From a virus, in IMG/VR virus record IMGVR_UViG_3300032224_001591, positions 1 to 64,000 of that record: 64,000 bases of DNA. One strand, given 5' to 3'. The notes beneath the pieces are model-generated. The model was not told where the DNA came from. It did not search any database and worked only from the letters and a program-made list of their open reading frames with translations. A program made the translations under genes and the position numbers. This document shows, piece by piece, positions 42,019 through 49,794 of this stretch; position 1 is the stretch's first letter; the number at the start of each line of letters is the position of its first letter.

Positions 42019-42543
42019 ATGAAAATTGGTTTATGTGGTACAGTGTCTGTTGGGAAGACAACACTTGTCAATGCTCTTAAAGAAGTAGAGCAATTTAAAG
42101 ATTATGAATTTGCTACTGAGCGTAGTAAATATTTAAGGGATCAAGGTATTGCTTTAAATACTGATTCAACGTTAAAAGGACAAATTGTATTTGCTGCTGA
42201 ACGTGCTCTTGAATTAATGAAAGAAAATATCATTACTGATAGAACAATTTATGATGTTATAGCATTTACATTTAGTGCTGAATCAATATTAGATTTTGAA
42301 AAACGTGATTTTGCAGATTTAATGTTTCGTTTAGCAAAAGAATATGATGTTGTTATTTACGTATCACCAGAAGGCGTTGAAATTGAAGATAATGGTGTTC
42401 GTACAATAGATGCGAAATATCGTGATTCAATTGATAATGCTATTAAATTAATGTTAAATGAATGGCCTCCAGTTAAATTAATTGAAATTAAGGGTACAAC
42501 TGAGGAAAGAATTGAAACAATTAAAGGAGCACTATTTTCGTAA
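42019..42543 (+). CDS. P-loop NTPase/kinase (AAA_28-like)
   Basis: 174 residues. A Walker A, GTVSVGKT, is at residues 7-14. A later ERSKYLRDQG, DRTIYDVIAF (Asp-Arg) and VVIYVSPEGVEIEDNGVRT are as in the AAA_28 group of small kinases, which includes NadR-type ribosylnicotinamide kinases and nucleotide kinases. A role in nucleotide or NAD metabolism is plausible; NAD-salvage enzymes are common in large phages. It has its own class A promoter, and the next class B box overlaps its stop. Confidence 0.7.
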   Translation: MKIGLCGTVSVGKTTLVNALKEVEQFKDYEFATERSKYLRDQGIALNTDSTLKGQIVFAAERALELMKENIITDRTIYDVIAFTFSAESILDFEKRDFADLMFRLAKEYDVVIYVSPEGVEIEDNGVRTIDAKYRDSIDNAIKLMLNEWPPVKLIEIKGTTEERIETIKGALFS

Positions 42544-42551
42544 TATTTATA
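42542..42551 (+). promoter_or_regulatory. Class B promoter box
   Basis: AATATTTATA overlapping the upstream stop, 17 nt before the ATG at 42569. Confidence 0.55.
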
Positions 42552-42568
42552 TATAAACACTAACGCAA

Positions 42569-43042
42569 ATGAAAAAATCTGAATTAAAAAAATATATTAA
42601 AGAAACAATTATTGCTGAGTTAATGGAAGAAACTACAATTGTAGGTCCTAAAACAGACCCAGCAAAAGCAACAGATATAGCTAAAAATGAAAAAACAGAT
42701 GTAAATACTGTAAAATCAGCAATATCACAAGCAAGAAAAACAAATACATCTATAAATGTAGCTGAAGCTAAAAAAGACGAAGAAGATACTGAAGATGATG
42801 AAGAAAAATTAGATAAAAAAGCACAAGCCGCAGCTAAAAAAGGTGGTGGTAAAGTAGGTAAATTACAACGCGTTACTGCTCAATTAAAAGAGTTAGAAAA
42901 AGAAATGAAAGAACTAGTAGGCAAATGGAAAAAAGCTGAAGGTAAAGAAAAAGAAACGTTACTAAGCAAATTAAAAGAAAAAACTAAAGCTAAAAAAGAA
43001 TTAGAAGCTTTAGAAGATAAATTAGCAGATGCTATTGTTTAG
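42569..43042 (+). CDS. Charged coiled-coil cargo protein with targeting-like leader
   Basis: 157 residues, about half of them Lys, Glu, Asp or Ala. The leader MKKSELKKYIKETIIAELMEE resembles the C-terminus of the product at 27274. The site VAE|A in SINVAEAKKDEEDTEDD (about 63-68) separates a first part from a long coiled coil (KLQRVTAQLKELEKEMKELV and on). The central KKGGGK stretch is a flexible linker. A core or scaffold-associated internal protein is inferred. Tandem hairpins terminate its transcript before the terminase. Confidence 0.6.
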   Translation: MKKSELKKYIKETIIAELMEETTIVGPKTDPAKATDIAKNEKTDVNTVKSAISQARKTNTSINVAEAKKDEEDTEDDEEKLDKKAQAAAKKGGGKVGKLQRVTAQLKELEKEMKELVGKWKKAEGKEKETLLSKLKEKTKAKKELEALEDKLADAIV

Positions 43043-43062
43043 TATCTAAAAAAACTTAGATA
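43043..43062 (+). terminator. Hairpin after cargo block
   Basis: TATCTAA (43043-43049) pairs with TTAGATA (43056-43062), A-rich loop. It directly abuts the terminator that follows, giving tandem hairpins. Confidence 0.5.
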
Positions 43063-43097
43063 GCCTATAGCATCTCAACCATGTTATAGGCTTTTTT
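43062..43097 (+). terminator. Rho-independent terminator
   Basis: AGCCTATA (43062-43069) pairs with TATAGGCT (43085-43092), loop of 15 nt, followed by T6. It insulates the terminase gene. Confidence 0.8.
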
Positions 43098-43105
43098 AAA
43101 CATTT

Positions 43106-44677
43106 ATGAGTCAAGATTTAAAACAAATTATCCGACAGGAATATCTTTTATGTGCCCAAGACCCGGCGCACTTTATGAAGAAATACTGTAATATACAACA
43201 CCCACAACGTGGTCGTGTTATATTTAACTTATACCCATTTCAAGGTAAAGTATTAAATTTATGGAAGGATAATCCATATTCAATTATCCTAAAATCAAGA
43301 CAATTAGGTATATCAACATTAGCCGCAGGTTATTCTTTATGGTTAATGTTATTTCAAAAGGATAAAAACGTACTTTGTTTAGCAACAAAACAAGAAACAG
43401 CTAAAAACATGGTTACGAAGGTAAAATTCATGTATGAAAATCTACCTTCATGGCTTAAAGTACCAGCCGAAGAAAATAATAAACTAACACTCAGATTAAA
43501 TAATGGTTCTCAGATTAAAGCAGTATCAGCAGCAGGTGATGCTGGTCGATCTGAAGCCGTATCTTTGTTAATTGTCGATGAGGCCGCTTTTATTGAAAAT
43601 ATTGGTGAGATATGGGCTTCAGCACAACAAACCCTAGCAACGGGTGGTGGTGCTATTGTATTATCTACACCTTACGGTACTGGTAACTGGTTCCATCAAA
43701 CATGGGTTAAAGCAGAAAATGCTGAAAATGACTTTTTACCAATTAAATTACCTTGGTATGTTCACCCTGAACGAAATGAGGCTTGGAGAAAACGACAAGA
43801 TGAATTACTAGGTGATCCTAGATTAGCAGCACAAGAGTGTGATTGCGACTTTAGCACCTCAGGTGACGTTGTGTTTTACCCTGAATGGATTGATTTTATA
43901 AAAGAAACTACTGTACAAGATCCAATGGAAAGAAGAGGTGCAGATCAAAATCTTTGGATTTGGGAACAAGCCGATTATTCTAGAGACTATATGGTTTTAG
44001 CCGATGTAGCCAGAGGTGATGGTAAAGACTTTTCCGCATTTCACGTTATTGACATTGCTACAAACACACAAGTAGCAGAATATAAAGGCCAAATGCCTCC
44101 AAAAGAATTTGGATATTTTGTAACCGCTATTGCTACCGAATACAACCAAGCATTATTAGTATGTGAAAATGCCTCTATTGGTTGGGCTGCTATAGATGCA
44201 ATATTGGAAAGAGGATACAGAAATGTATATTATTCTCCAAAAACAGAAGCACTAACTGTAGATTCATTCTTTAACAAGTATGAAAATAGTGATAGTGTAA
44301 CTCCTGGTTTTACAATGTCACTTAAAACACGTCCTTTAGTAATAAATAAATTTAAAGAATATATTGGGGATAGATCAGTTACAATTCGTTCTAAACGTTT
44401 ACTTGAAGAAATGAAAGTATTTGTTTGGAAAAATGGTAGAGCTGAAGCACAAACCGGTTACAATGACGATTTAGTAATGTCATTCGGTATTGGAATGTAT
44501 TTAAGAGATACATCATTAAAATTTCAATCACAAAGCCAAGATCTTACCCGCGCAGCATTAGGTAATATGGGAAAATCAAATCCTACACAAGGTGCTTATT
44601 TTGCATCAGGACGCGATAATCCATACCATATTGATAATGGAGCTAAAGGAAAGGAAGATATTAGTTGGCTTTTTTAA
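43106..44677 (+). CDS. Terminase large subunit (gp17-like)
   Basis: 523 residues (T4 gp17 is 610). The ATPase domain has a Walker A-like SRQLGIST (64-71), Walker B LLIVDEA (154-160) and a coupling-type LSTPYGTGNW. The nuclease domain starts near residue 300 with LADVARGDGKDFSAFHVIDI (catalytic Asp) and continues through VCENASIGWAAID to a late GYNDDLVMSFGIG. It translocates DNA into the head and cuts concatemers. The start at 43106 has no Shine-Dalgarno and sits on an AACATTTATG sequence. The small subunit was not recognised in the window. Confidence 0.9.
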   Translation: MSQDLKQIIRQEYLLCAQDPAHFMKKYCNIQHPQRGRVIFNLYPFQGKVLNLWKDNPYSIILKSRQLGISTLAAGYSLWLMLFQKDKNVLCLATKQETAKNMVTKVKFMYENLPSWLKVPAEENNKLTLRLNNGSQIKAVSAAGDAGRSEAVSLLIVDEAAFIENIGEIWASAQQTLATGGGAIVLSTPYGTGNWFHQTWVKAENAENDFLPIKLPWYVHPERNEAWRKRQDELLGDPRLAAQECDCDFSTSGDVVFYPEWIDFIKETTVQDPMERRGADQNLWIWEQADYSRDYMVLADVARGDGKDFSAFHVIDIATNTQVAEYKGQMPPKEFGYFVTAIATEYNQALLVCENASIGWAAIDAILERGYRNVYYSPKTEALTVDSFFNKYENSDSVTPGFTMSLKTRPLVINKFKEYIGDRSVTIRSKRLLEEMKVFVWKNGRAEAQTGYNDDLVMSFGIGMYLRDTSLKFQSQSQDLTRAALGNMGKSNPTQGAYFASGRDNPYHIDNGAKGKEDISWLF

Positions 44678-44695
44678 TATTTATTCGTATATTAT
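44665..44695 (+). promoter_or_regulatory. Class A promoter before the portal gene
   Basis: TTG at 44665-44667, 20-nt spacer ending in TTCG, TATATTAT at 44688-44695, 6 nt before the ATG at 44702. The spacer itself holds a class B box (44676-44685), so both promoter types serve this gene. Confidence 0.5.
44676..44685 (+). promoter_or_regulatory. Class B promoter box
   Basis: AATATTTATT, overlapping the terminase stop, 16 nt before the portal ATG. Confidence 0.45.
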
Positions 44696-44701
44696 AATCA
44701 T

Positions 44702-46597
44702 ATGGCTGATACAAGTATTTTTACCAGATTGCAGAGACTGTTTTCAACAGATGTAATCATTCGTAATGATGGCGGAGATCAACTGAAAGTAATGGATACT
44801 AACACTATTCAACAATCAGGAGAATTTGCTACAAACGCACTAGTAGATAGATTTAACCGAATTTATTCGATTAATGCTACCTCAATGTATGGTGCTCAAT
44901 TTAACTTAAATTATCGTTATTTAAGAACCCAAATCTACTCAGACTACGATATCATGGATACAGATGCTATTATTGCTTCTGCCTTGGATATTCTGTCCGA
45001 AGAATCGACTCTTAAAAATGACATGGGTGAAGTACTTCAAATTAGAAGTAATAACGAAGATATTCAAAAATCATTATATAATTTATTCTATGATGTAATT
45101 AATATTGAATTTAATTTAAGTTGGTGGATTAGACAACTATGCAAATATGGTGATTTTTTCTTAAAATTAGATATTTCTGAAAAATTTGGTGTTTATAATG
45201 TTATTCCAATAACACCATATCATATTGAAAGAGAAGAAGGATATGATAAAGACAATCCATTCTCAGTTAAATTTAAATATTCCCCTCAAGGATTTTATTC
45301 TGGCACTTCAGGTTATTATAGTGTAGCAGGAACGGATCCTAAAGATACACCAGGTATCTATTTTGATAATTATGAAATGGCACATTTCCGTTTATTATCA
45401 GATTTTAACTATTTACCTTATGGTAGATCTTATATTGAACCAGCTCGCCGTTTGTATAAACAATATGCGTTGATGGAAGATGCAATGTTGATCCATCGTA
45501 TTGTTCGTTCCCCAGACAAACGTATTTTCTATTTAAATGTTGGTTCTATACCTCCCAATGAAGTAGAAAACTTCATGCAAAAAACTATTTCTACAATGAA
45601 ACGTACTCCGTTCATTGATCAAGAAACGGGACAATATAATTTAAAATATAACGTACAAAATCTATTAGAGGATTATTTTATACCTGTTCGTAATGGTGAC
45701 CAAGTAACTAAAATTGATACTTTACCTGGTTTACAATATACAGCTATTGAGGATGTTACTTACTTAAGAGATAAACTATTTGCTGCTTTAAAAGTACCTA
45801 AAGCATTTATGGGTTATGAAAAAGACTTAACTGGTAAAGCAACACTAGCAGCTGAAGACATCAGATTTGCTCGTACAATTGATAAAATTCAACGTATTGT
45901 ATTATCCGAATTATATAAAATAGCATTAGTACATTTATATACCCAAGGTTATACCTCAGAACAATTAACTAATTTTGAATTAAACTTAACTACACCTTCA
46001 ATCATATACGATCAAGAAAAGATTGCATTATTGACACAAAAAGTAGAATTAGCTCAAAAGATAATGGAATCTAAATTATTACCTACAGATTGGATTTACG
46101 ATAACATATTCCATTTATCACAAGACCAATACGATGAATATCGTGATATGACTGTTGAGGATGCTAAACGTGATTTCCGTATAAAACAAATTACTGATGA
46201 AGGTAATGATCCTAAAGTAACAGGTAAATCTTATGGTACACCTCATGATTTAGCTTTAGCATATGGTAAAGGCAGAATGGGAAGTAATCCTGAAAACGTA
46301 CCTGATGGATACGATAGTGATTTAAAATTAGGTCGTCCTGAAGAAACAGGAACTGATCGTAACCATCAAGATAATGCGTTTGGTAAAGATAGATTAGGCA
46401 CAGTAGCTATGAAAAAAGATGACCAAGAAAAATACGGTAATCCAAATTATAAAGGTGGTTCACCACTAGCTCTTGAAACAGCTCAAGCCGTTTACGCAAA
46501 AAATAAAACATTAATTGAGAGTTTAGGTAAAGCTCCGTTGTTTACCAAAGAAATAGACAATACTACGCTTCTAAACGAAGATCAATTAAAGGGGTAA
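44702..46597 (+). CDS. Portal protein (gp20-like)
   Basis: 631 residues, a little longer than T4 gp20 (524). Typical gp20 segments are visible: LRTQIYSDYDIMDTDAIIAS (N-terminal wing), DFFLKLDISEKFG, then FNYLPYGRSYIEPARRLYKQ, then MLIHRIVRSPDKRIFYLNVG, and DRNHQDNAFGKDRLGT near the C-terminus. The dodecameric portal nucleates the prohead and is the DNA channel. It is placed between terminase and head-assembly genes as in T4. The last 120 residues are a Gly/Asp/Lys-rich extension. Confidence 0.9.
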   Translation: MADTSIFTRLQRLFSTDVIIRNDGGDQLKVMDTNTIQQSGEFATNALVDRFNRIYSINATSMYGAQFNLNYRYLRTQIYSDYDIMDTDAIIASALDILSEESTLKNDMGEVLQIRSNNEDIQKSLYNLFYDVINIEFNLSWWIRQLCKYGDFFLKLDISEKFGVYNVIPITPYHIEREEGYDKDNPFSVKFKYSPQGFYSGTSGYYSVAGTDPKDTPGIYFDNYEMAHFRLLSDFNYLPYGRSYIEPARRLYKQYALMEDAMLIHRIVRSPDKRIFYLNVGSIPPNEVENFMQKTISTMKRTPFIDQETGQYNLKYNVQNLLEDYFIPVRNGDQVTKIDTLPGLQYTAIEDVTYLRDKLFAALKVPKAFMGYEKDLTGKATLAAEDIRFARTIDKIQRIVLSELYKIALVHLYTQGYTSEQLTNFELNLTTPSIIYDQEKIALLTQKVELAQKIMESKLLPTDWIYDNIFHLSQDQYDEYRDMTVEDAKRDFRIKQITDEGNDPKVTGKSYGTPHDLALAYGKGRMGSNPENVPDGYDSDLKLGRPEETGTDRNHQDNAFGKDRLGTVAMKKDDQEKYGNPNYKGGSPLALETAQAVYAKNKTLIESLGKAPLFTKEIDNTTLLNEDQLKG

Positions 46598-46606
46598 TAA
46601 TTTTTA

Positions 46607-46616
46607 TATATTTATA
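46607..46616 (+). promoter_or_regulatory. Class B promoter box
   Basis: TATATTTATA, 14 nt before the ATG at 46631. It starts the prohead operon. Confidence 0.6.
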
Positions 46617-46630
46617 ACAAAAACTAGAGA

Positions 46631-47491
46631 ATGAATATTAAACATTCTAAATATAAGAATACGGGTATACTTTTTGAATTATTAGTTAGACAGATCACAG
46701 CGGATACTTTATCCGGTAAAGAATCAAAAGCTACCCCTATTCTTAAAAAATTCTTTGTTAAAACGGAGTTAGGCAAAGAATATAAACTATATGAAACTAT
46801 TTTAAGTAAAAAGCATTTATCGGAAGGTAAAGCTGAGATAGTTATCAACACTATAATCGAATCATCTAAGTCATTAAATAAAGGATCTTTAAAAAGACAA
46901 AAATACAATCTTATTAAAGAAATATCTAAACATTACAATGTTGATGAATTCTTTAAAACTAAATTACCTAACTATAAGGCACAAGCAGCTTTATATACAT
47001 TGTTAGAAATTTATAATAGTGATAATTTATCTAACCCAGACCAAATAATTGCAAATAAAATATCTTTACTTGAAACATTAACCAATAAACAAGTTGATGA
47101 AAAACAAGTTAAAGATCAATTATTAGAAGAATTTAAAACATACGATCAAGATTTACGTATTTTAACTTACCGTGTATTATTAGAAAAATTTAATGGTAAA
47201 TACTCTAGTTTAAACAAAAATCAAAAAATGGTTCTTAAAGAGTTTATCAATTCAATTGATTCTACTCCTAAATTAAGATCATTTTACAATACTAAAATTA
47301 ACGAAATTAAATCATCATTACTTAGTCTAAACAATAAAGTAGCTGATAAAGCAGTTAAAATCAAAATCAACGAAGTATCGAATTTCTTAGTTGAATTAGG
47401 AAAAACAGCAAATGTGGGTAATGATGATTTAGTTAATTTGTTACAATATTATGAATTATTAGAAGAACTTACTAATATACATGGCAAGTAA
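46631..47491 (+). CDS. Conserved-type head-operon protein, unassigned
   Basis: 286 residues, entirely helical and charged. The start MNIKHSKYKNTGILFELLVR followed by QITADTL is a pattern I recall from T4-like phages of marine bacteria, located between portal and protease genes. No enzyme motif. An internal core or portal-associated protein is the likely role by position. The 3' end overlaps the next gene by 11 nt. Confidence 0.6.
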   Translation: MNIKHSKYKNTGILFELLVRQITADTLSGKESKATPILKKFFVKTELGKEYKLYETILSKKHLSEGKAEIVINTIIESSKSLNKGSLKRQKYNLIKEISKHYNVDEFFKTKLPNYKAQAALYTLLEIYNSDNLSNPDQIIANKISLLETLTNKQVDEKQVKDQLLEEFKTYDQDLRILTYRVLLEKFNGKYSSLNKNQKMVLKEFINSIDSTPKLRSFYNTKINEIKSSLLSLNNKVADKAVKIKINEVSNFLVELGKTANVGNDDLVNLLQYYELLEELTNIHGK

Positions 47492-48113
47492 TAAACAATT
47501 AGCAGATAAATTAGCTAAAAAACTTAAAGAAGTAAGTGCAACGGGTACAGGCGCAAGTTTTACTCCGGGTAGTGGCGAACAAGTTGCTACTCCTTTTGCC
47601 TTTAACTCAAATAAAAAAGCTAATGGATCTCAAGGCGCTAAATATTCATACAAATTAGGATATAAATTAGCACCTAAACAACCTATGGAAGAAACTAATC
47701 CAGGAGCATCACTAGGTAAAGGACCATCAGCTGGAAAAACAGGTGTAAAAAATAGCTATTACACTAAATTAGGATTTAAAAATGTTAATCCAAAAGAATT
47801 AGCTAAAAATGCTAAATGGGTTGATACAAAATATTTATGGAAGGAAGATCAAACATTATCTGAAGATACTAATGTTGAAGAATATATTAATACATTAGGT
47901 ATTGATAGTCCTGAATTAAAAAAATTTATCTCTAGTCGTATTTTAGGATTCGATAAAGTAGAAGATAAATTAAACGAATTACTTCCATTGTTACAAAAAG
48001 CAAAGCAAAAAACAATGGATGAATATAAACAAAATCCAAGTTTTAATGTGTTGTATGGTACAGACCTAGCAGCGGATTATTTGGATGATTTAATTGAAAT
48101 GTTTAAAAACTAA
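47481..48113 (+). CDS. Head protein sharing the major capsid N-terminal arm
   Basis: 210 residues. Residues 14-33, KLKE|VSATGTGASFTPGSGE, closely match the major capsid segment LVSE|VSSTGTGAFFTPGQGE (56-75 there), including a Glu at the predicted cut. The rest has a Tyr/Lys-rich region (KYSYKLGYKLAPK), another SYYTKLGFK repeat and a C-terminal helical domain. It could be a minor capsid, vertex or inner-surface protein using the same docking arm. It overlaps the preceding gene by 11 nt. Confidence 0.6.
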   Translation: MASNKQLADKLAKKLKEVSATGTGASFTPGSGEQVATPFAFNSNKKANGSQGAKYSYKLGYKLAPKQPMEETNPGASLGKGPSAGKTGVKNSYYTKLGFKNVNPKELAKNAKWVDTKYLWKEDQTLSEDTNVEEYINTLGIDSPELKKFISSRILGFDKVEDKLNELLPLLQKAKQKTMDEYKQNPSFNVLYGTDLAADYLDDLIEMFKN

Positions 48114-48118
48114 ATAAA

Positions 48119-48385
48119 ATGGCAAACATACCAGTAAATGCAACCGCAATAACAAAATTCCAAGGACAATCTGTAACAGGATCTTTTGCAGGATTTGTTG
48201 TGTGCCCTAACACATCAACTTCTCCTCAAGGAACAGTAGCTCATTTCCATGGTTTAAAAGATGGAAATGGAAACGAATTAGTAGTATCCGCTTCTTCTTT
48301 ATATTTTTTACCAGGATATTATCCAATATTTGTAACTAGTGCTTCTTTAGATGCTACAAGTAACAATGTAATATTTTTTACTTAA
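48119..48385 (+). CDS. Small beta-rich head protein
   Basis: 88 residues with Ser/Thr/Val-rich beta strands and a central AHFHGLKDGNGNELVV turn. The pattern suggests an Ig-like or barrel fold, as in head decoration proteins. It lies in the prohead operon. The role is inferred from position only. Confidence 0.55.
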   Translation: MANIPVNATAITKFQGQSVTGSFAGFVVCPNTSTSPQGTVAHFHGLKDGNGNELVVSASSLYFLPGYYPIFVTSASLDATSNNVIFFT

Positions 48386-48399
48386 AAAAACAATATACA

Positions 48400-48987
48400 A
48401 TGGCAACATTACAAGACCAATATAATCAAATTCAAGAAGGTAAAGGTGATAAAAACCACTTCTTAAAACAAGCACGTCATTTATTTCCTGATTACGTTAA
48501 TCACTATAATAATTTTGACGAAACTGTTAAAATTTTAAAAGGTAAAAGTATTTTATCTGAACATAGAGGTGGTTTAGGTATGGTATCTACAAACGGTAAA
48601 CGTGTTGAAGATTGGATTACTATATTTCAAGAAGCAGTTAAAGCAACAGAAACAAAAGTATCTAAAGAAGTATTAGATACTCAAGCTCATAATTGGGATA
48701 CTAAAGATATGAAAGAAATTGACAATTTATATGGTCAAGCTTTTTTAAATGGATTTTATGATGAGATGAAAGATCCTAAAAATCAAGATAAAACAGTAGA
48801 TCAAGTAAAACAACTTGTAGCTAAAAATTTAGGTAAAGATATATTATATTATACTACTAAAGCTCAATTCGGTGTTAAAGGTATTGGATATCAAACAGAA
48901 GCACCAGGTTTAGGTACTCCTAAAGAACCAAAAGGAAAATATAAAGCAAGTGGATACGGTGATTTACCTAAAAATAAAAAAGACTAA
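48400..48987 (+). CDS. Hypothetical head-assembly protein
   Basis: 195 residues, helical and charged, with a Gly/Lys-rich C-terminal 35 residues. The N-terminal DQYNQIQE|GKGDKNHFLKQA contains a leader-like IQE site (10-12 of a 12-residue leader), and HRGGLGMVS (around 55) is a basic turn. It overlaps the protease gene by one base, so its product probably belongs to the prohead core. No known family recognised. Confidence 0.55.
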   Translation: MATLQDQYNQIQEGKGDKNHFLKQARHLFPDYVNHYNNFDETVKILKGKSILSEHRGGLGMVSTNGKRVEDWITIFQEAVKATETKVSKEVLDTQAHNWDTKDMKEIDNLYGQAFLNGFYDEMKDPKNQDKTVDQVKQLVAKNLGKDILYYTTKAQFGVKGIGYQTEAPGLGTPKEPKGKYKASGYGDLPKNKKD

Positions 48988-49589
48988 TGAAACAAGTATT
49001 AATCGAAACCATACCATTTAGCGTTTCACCAATACAATTACATGAAGGTGTTAAAGCACCATCAGGTAATCCTTTGGTTGAAGGTATTTTAGCTACAGCT
49101 GAAGTAAAAAACGGTAATGGTAGATATTATTCTAAAGATTTATGGGAACGCGAAATAGACAAATATATGTCTAGCGTTAAAGAAAACAGAGCAACAGGCG
49201 AATTAGACCACCCAGATTCAACTATTATTTCCCTTAAAAATGTATCTCATATTATTAGAGATATTTGGTGGAATGGAGATAAAGTAATGGGTAAAATAGA
49301 AATCTTACCAACTGTATCAGGTAATATCTTAAAAGCACTTATTGACAATAATGTAATGGTAGGTGTATCATCTCGTGGTATGGGTAGTTTAAAACAAATA
49401 GGCGAAACCATGGAAGTACAAGATGATTTTGAATTACTATGTTGGGATTTCGTTTCAACACCTTCTAATCCAGGTTCATATATGAATGTTATTAAAGAAG
49501 GAAAAGAATTTAAACCATACCCATACAATAAAGTAAATAGTTTATTAACAGAAATTTTATGTGCTAATGGCACTTGTCCAATAATATAG
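48987..49589 (+). CDS. Prohead core protease (gp21-like)
   Basis: 200 residues, the size of T4 gp21 (212). The fold signature is present: EGILATAEVKNGNGRYYSK, then GELDHPDSTIISLKNVSHII with the catalytic-type His 75, and VMVGVSSRGMGS with the nucleophilic Ser (128 or 129). gp21 proteases cut scaffold, capsid and internal proteins after Glu in hydrophobic-x-Glu sites during head maturation. This makes it the expected processor of the leaders described for the cargo block. Strong terminator downstream. Confidence 0.9.
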   Translation: MKQVLIETIPFSVSPIQLHEGVKAPSGNPLVEGILATAEVKNGNGRYYSKDLWEREIDKYMSSVKENRATGELDHPDSTIISLKNVSHIIRDIWWNGDKVMGKIEILPTVSGNILKALIDNNVMVGVSSRGMGSLKQIGETMEVQDDFELLCWDFVSTPSNPGSYMNVIKEGKEFKPYPYNKVNSLLTEILCANGTCPII

Positions 49590-49624
49590 GCAATACCCCC
49601 TCCTTCGATAGTATCGTAGGACCA

Positions 49625-49657
49625 ATCCTAGCCCCGTAAGGCTAGGATTTTTTTTTT
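49625..49657 (+). terminator. Rho-independent terminator
   Basis: ATCCTAGCC (49625-49633) pairs with GGCTAGGAT (49640-49648), followed by T9 (T10 with the last stem base). Confidence 0.85.
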
Positions 49658-49702
49658 AATCCTGTTGCGTTTTGAAGAATCCTAATATATGTATATTGGA
49701 AT

Positions 49703-49794
49703 ATGCGATTATCTATATCGCATTTATTTAATCAATTCTATTACGCTTCCACATCTAATAAGCGTACTTCCAAAACAAAAATTTGAGGAAAATT
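49703..49794 (+). promoter_or_regulatory. Structured leader of the scaffold gene with a Shine-Dalgarno
   Basis: Two inverted repeats: ATGCGAT/ATCGCAT (49703-49709, 49717-49723) and TACGCTT/AAGCGTA (49742-49748, 49760-49766). GAGGA at 49785-49789 lies 5 nt before the ATG at 49795, a rare Shine-Dalgarno in this genome. No class B box is visible here, so the promoter may be of another kind. Confidence 0.45.
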
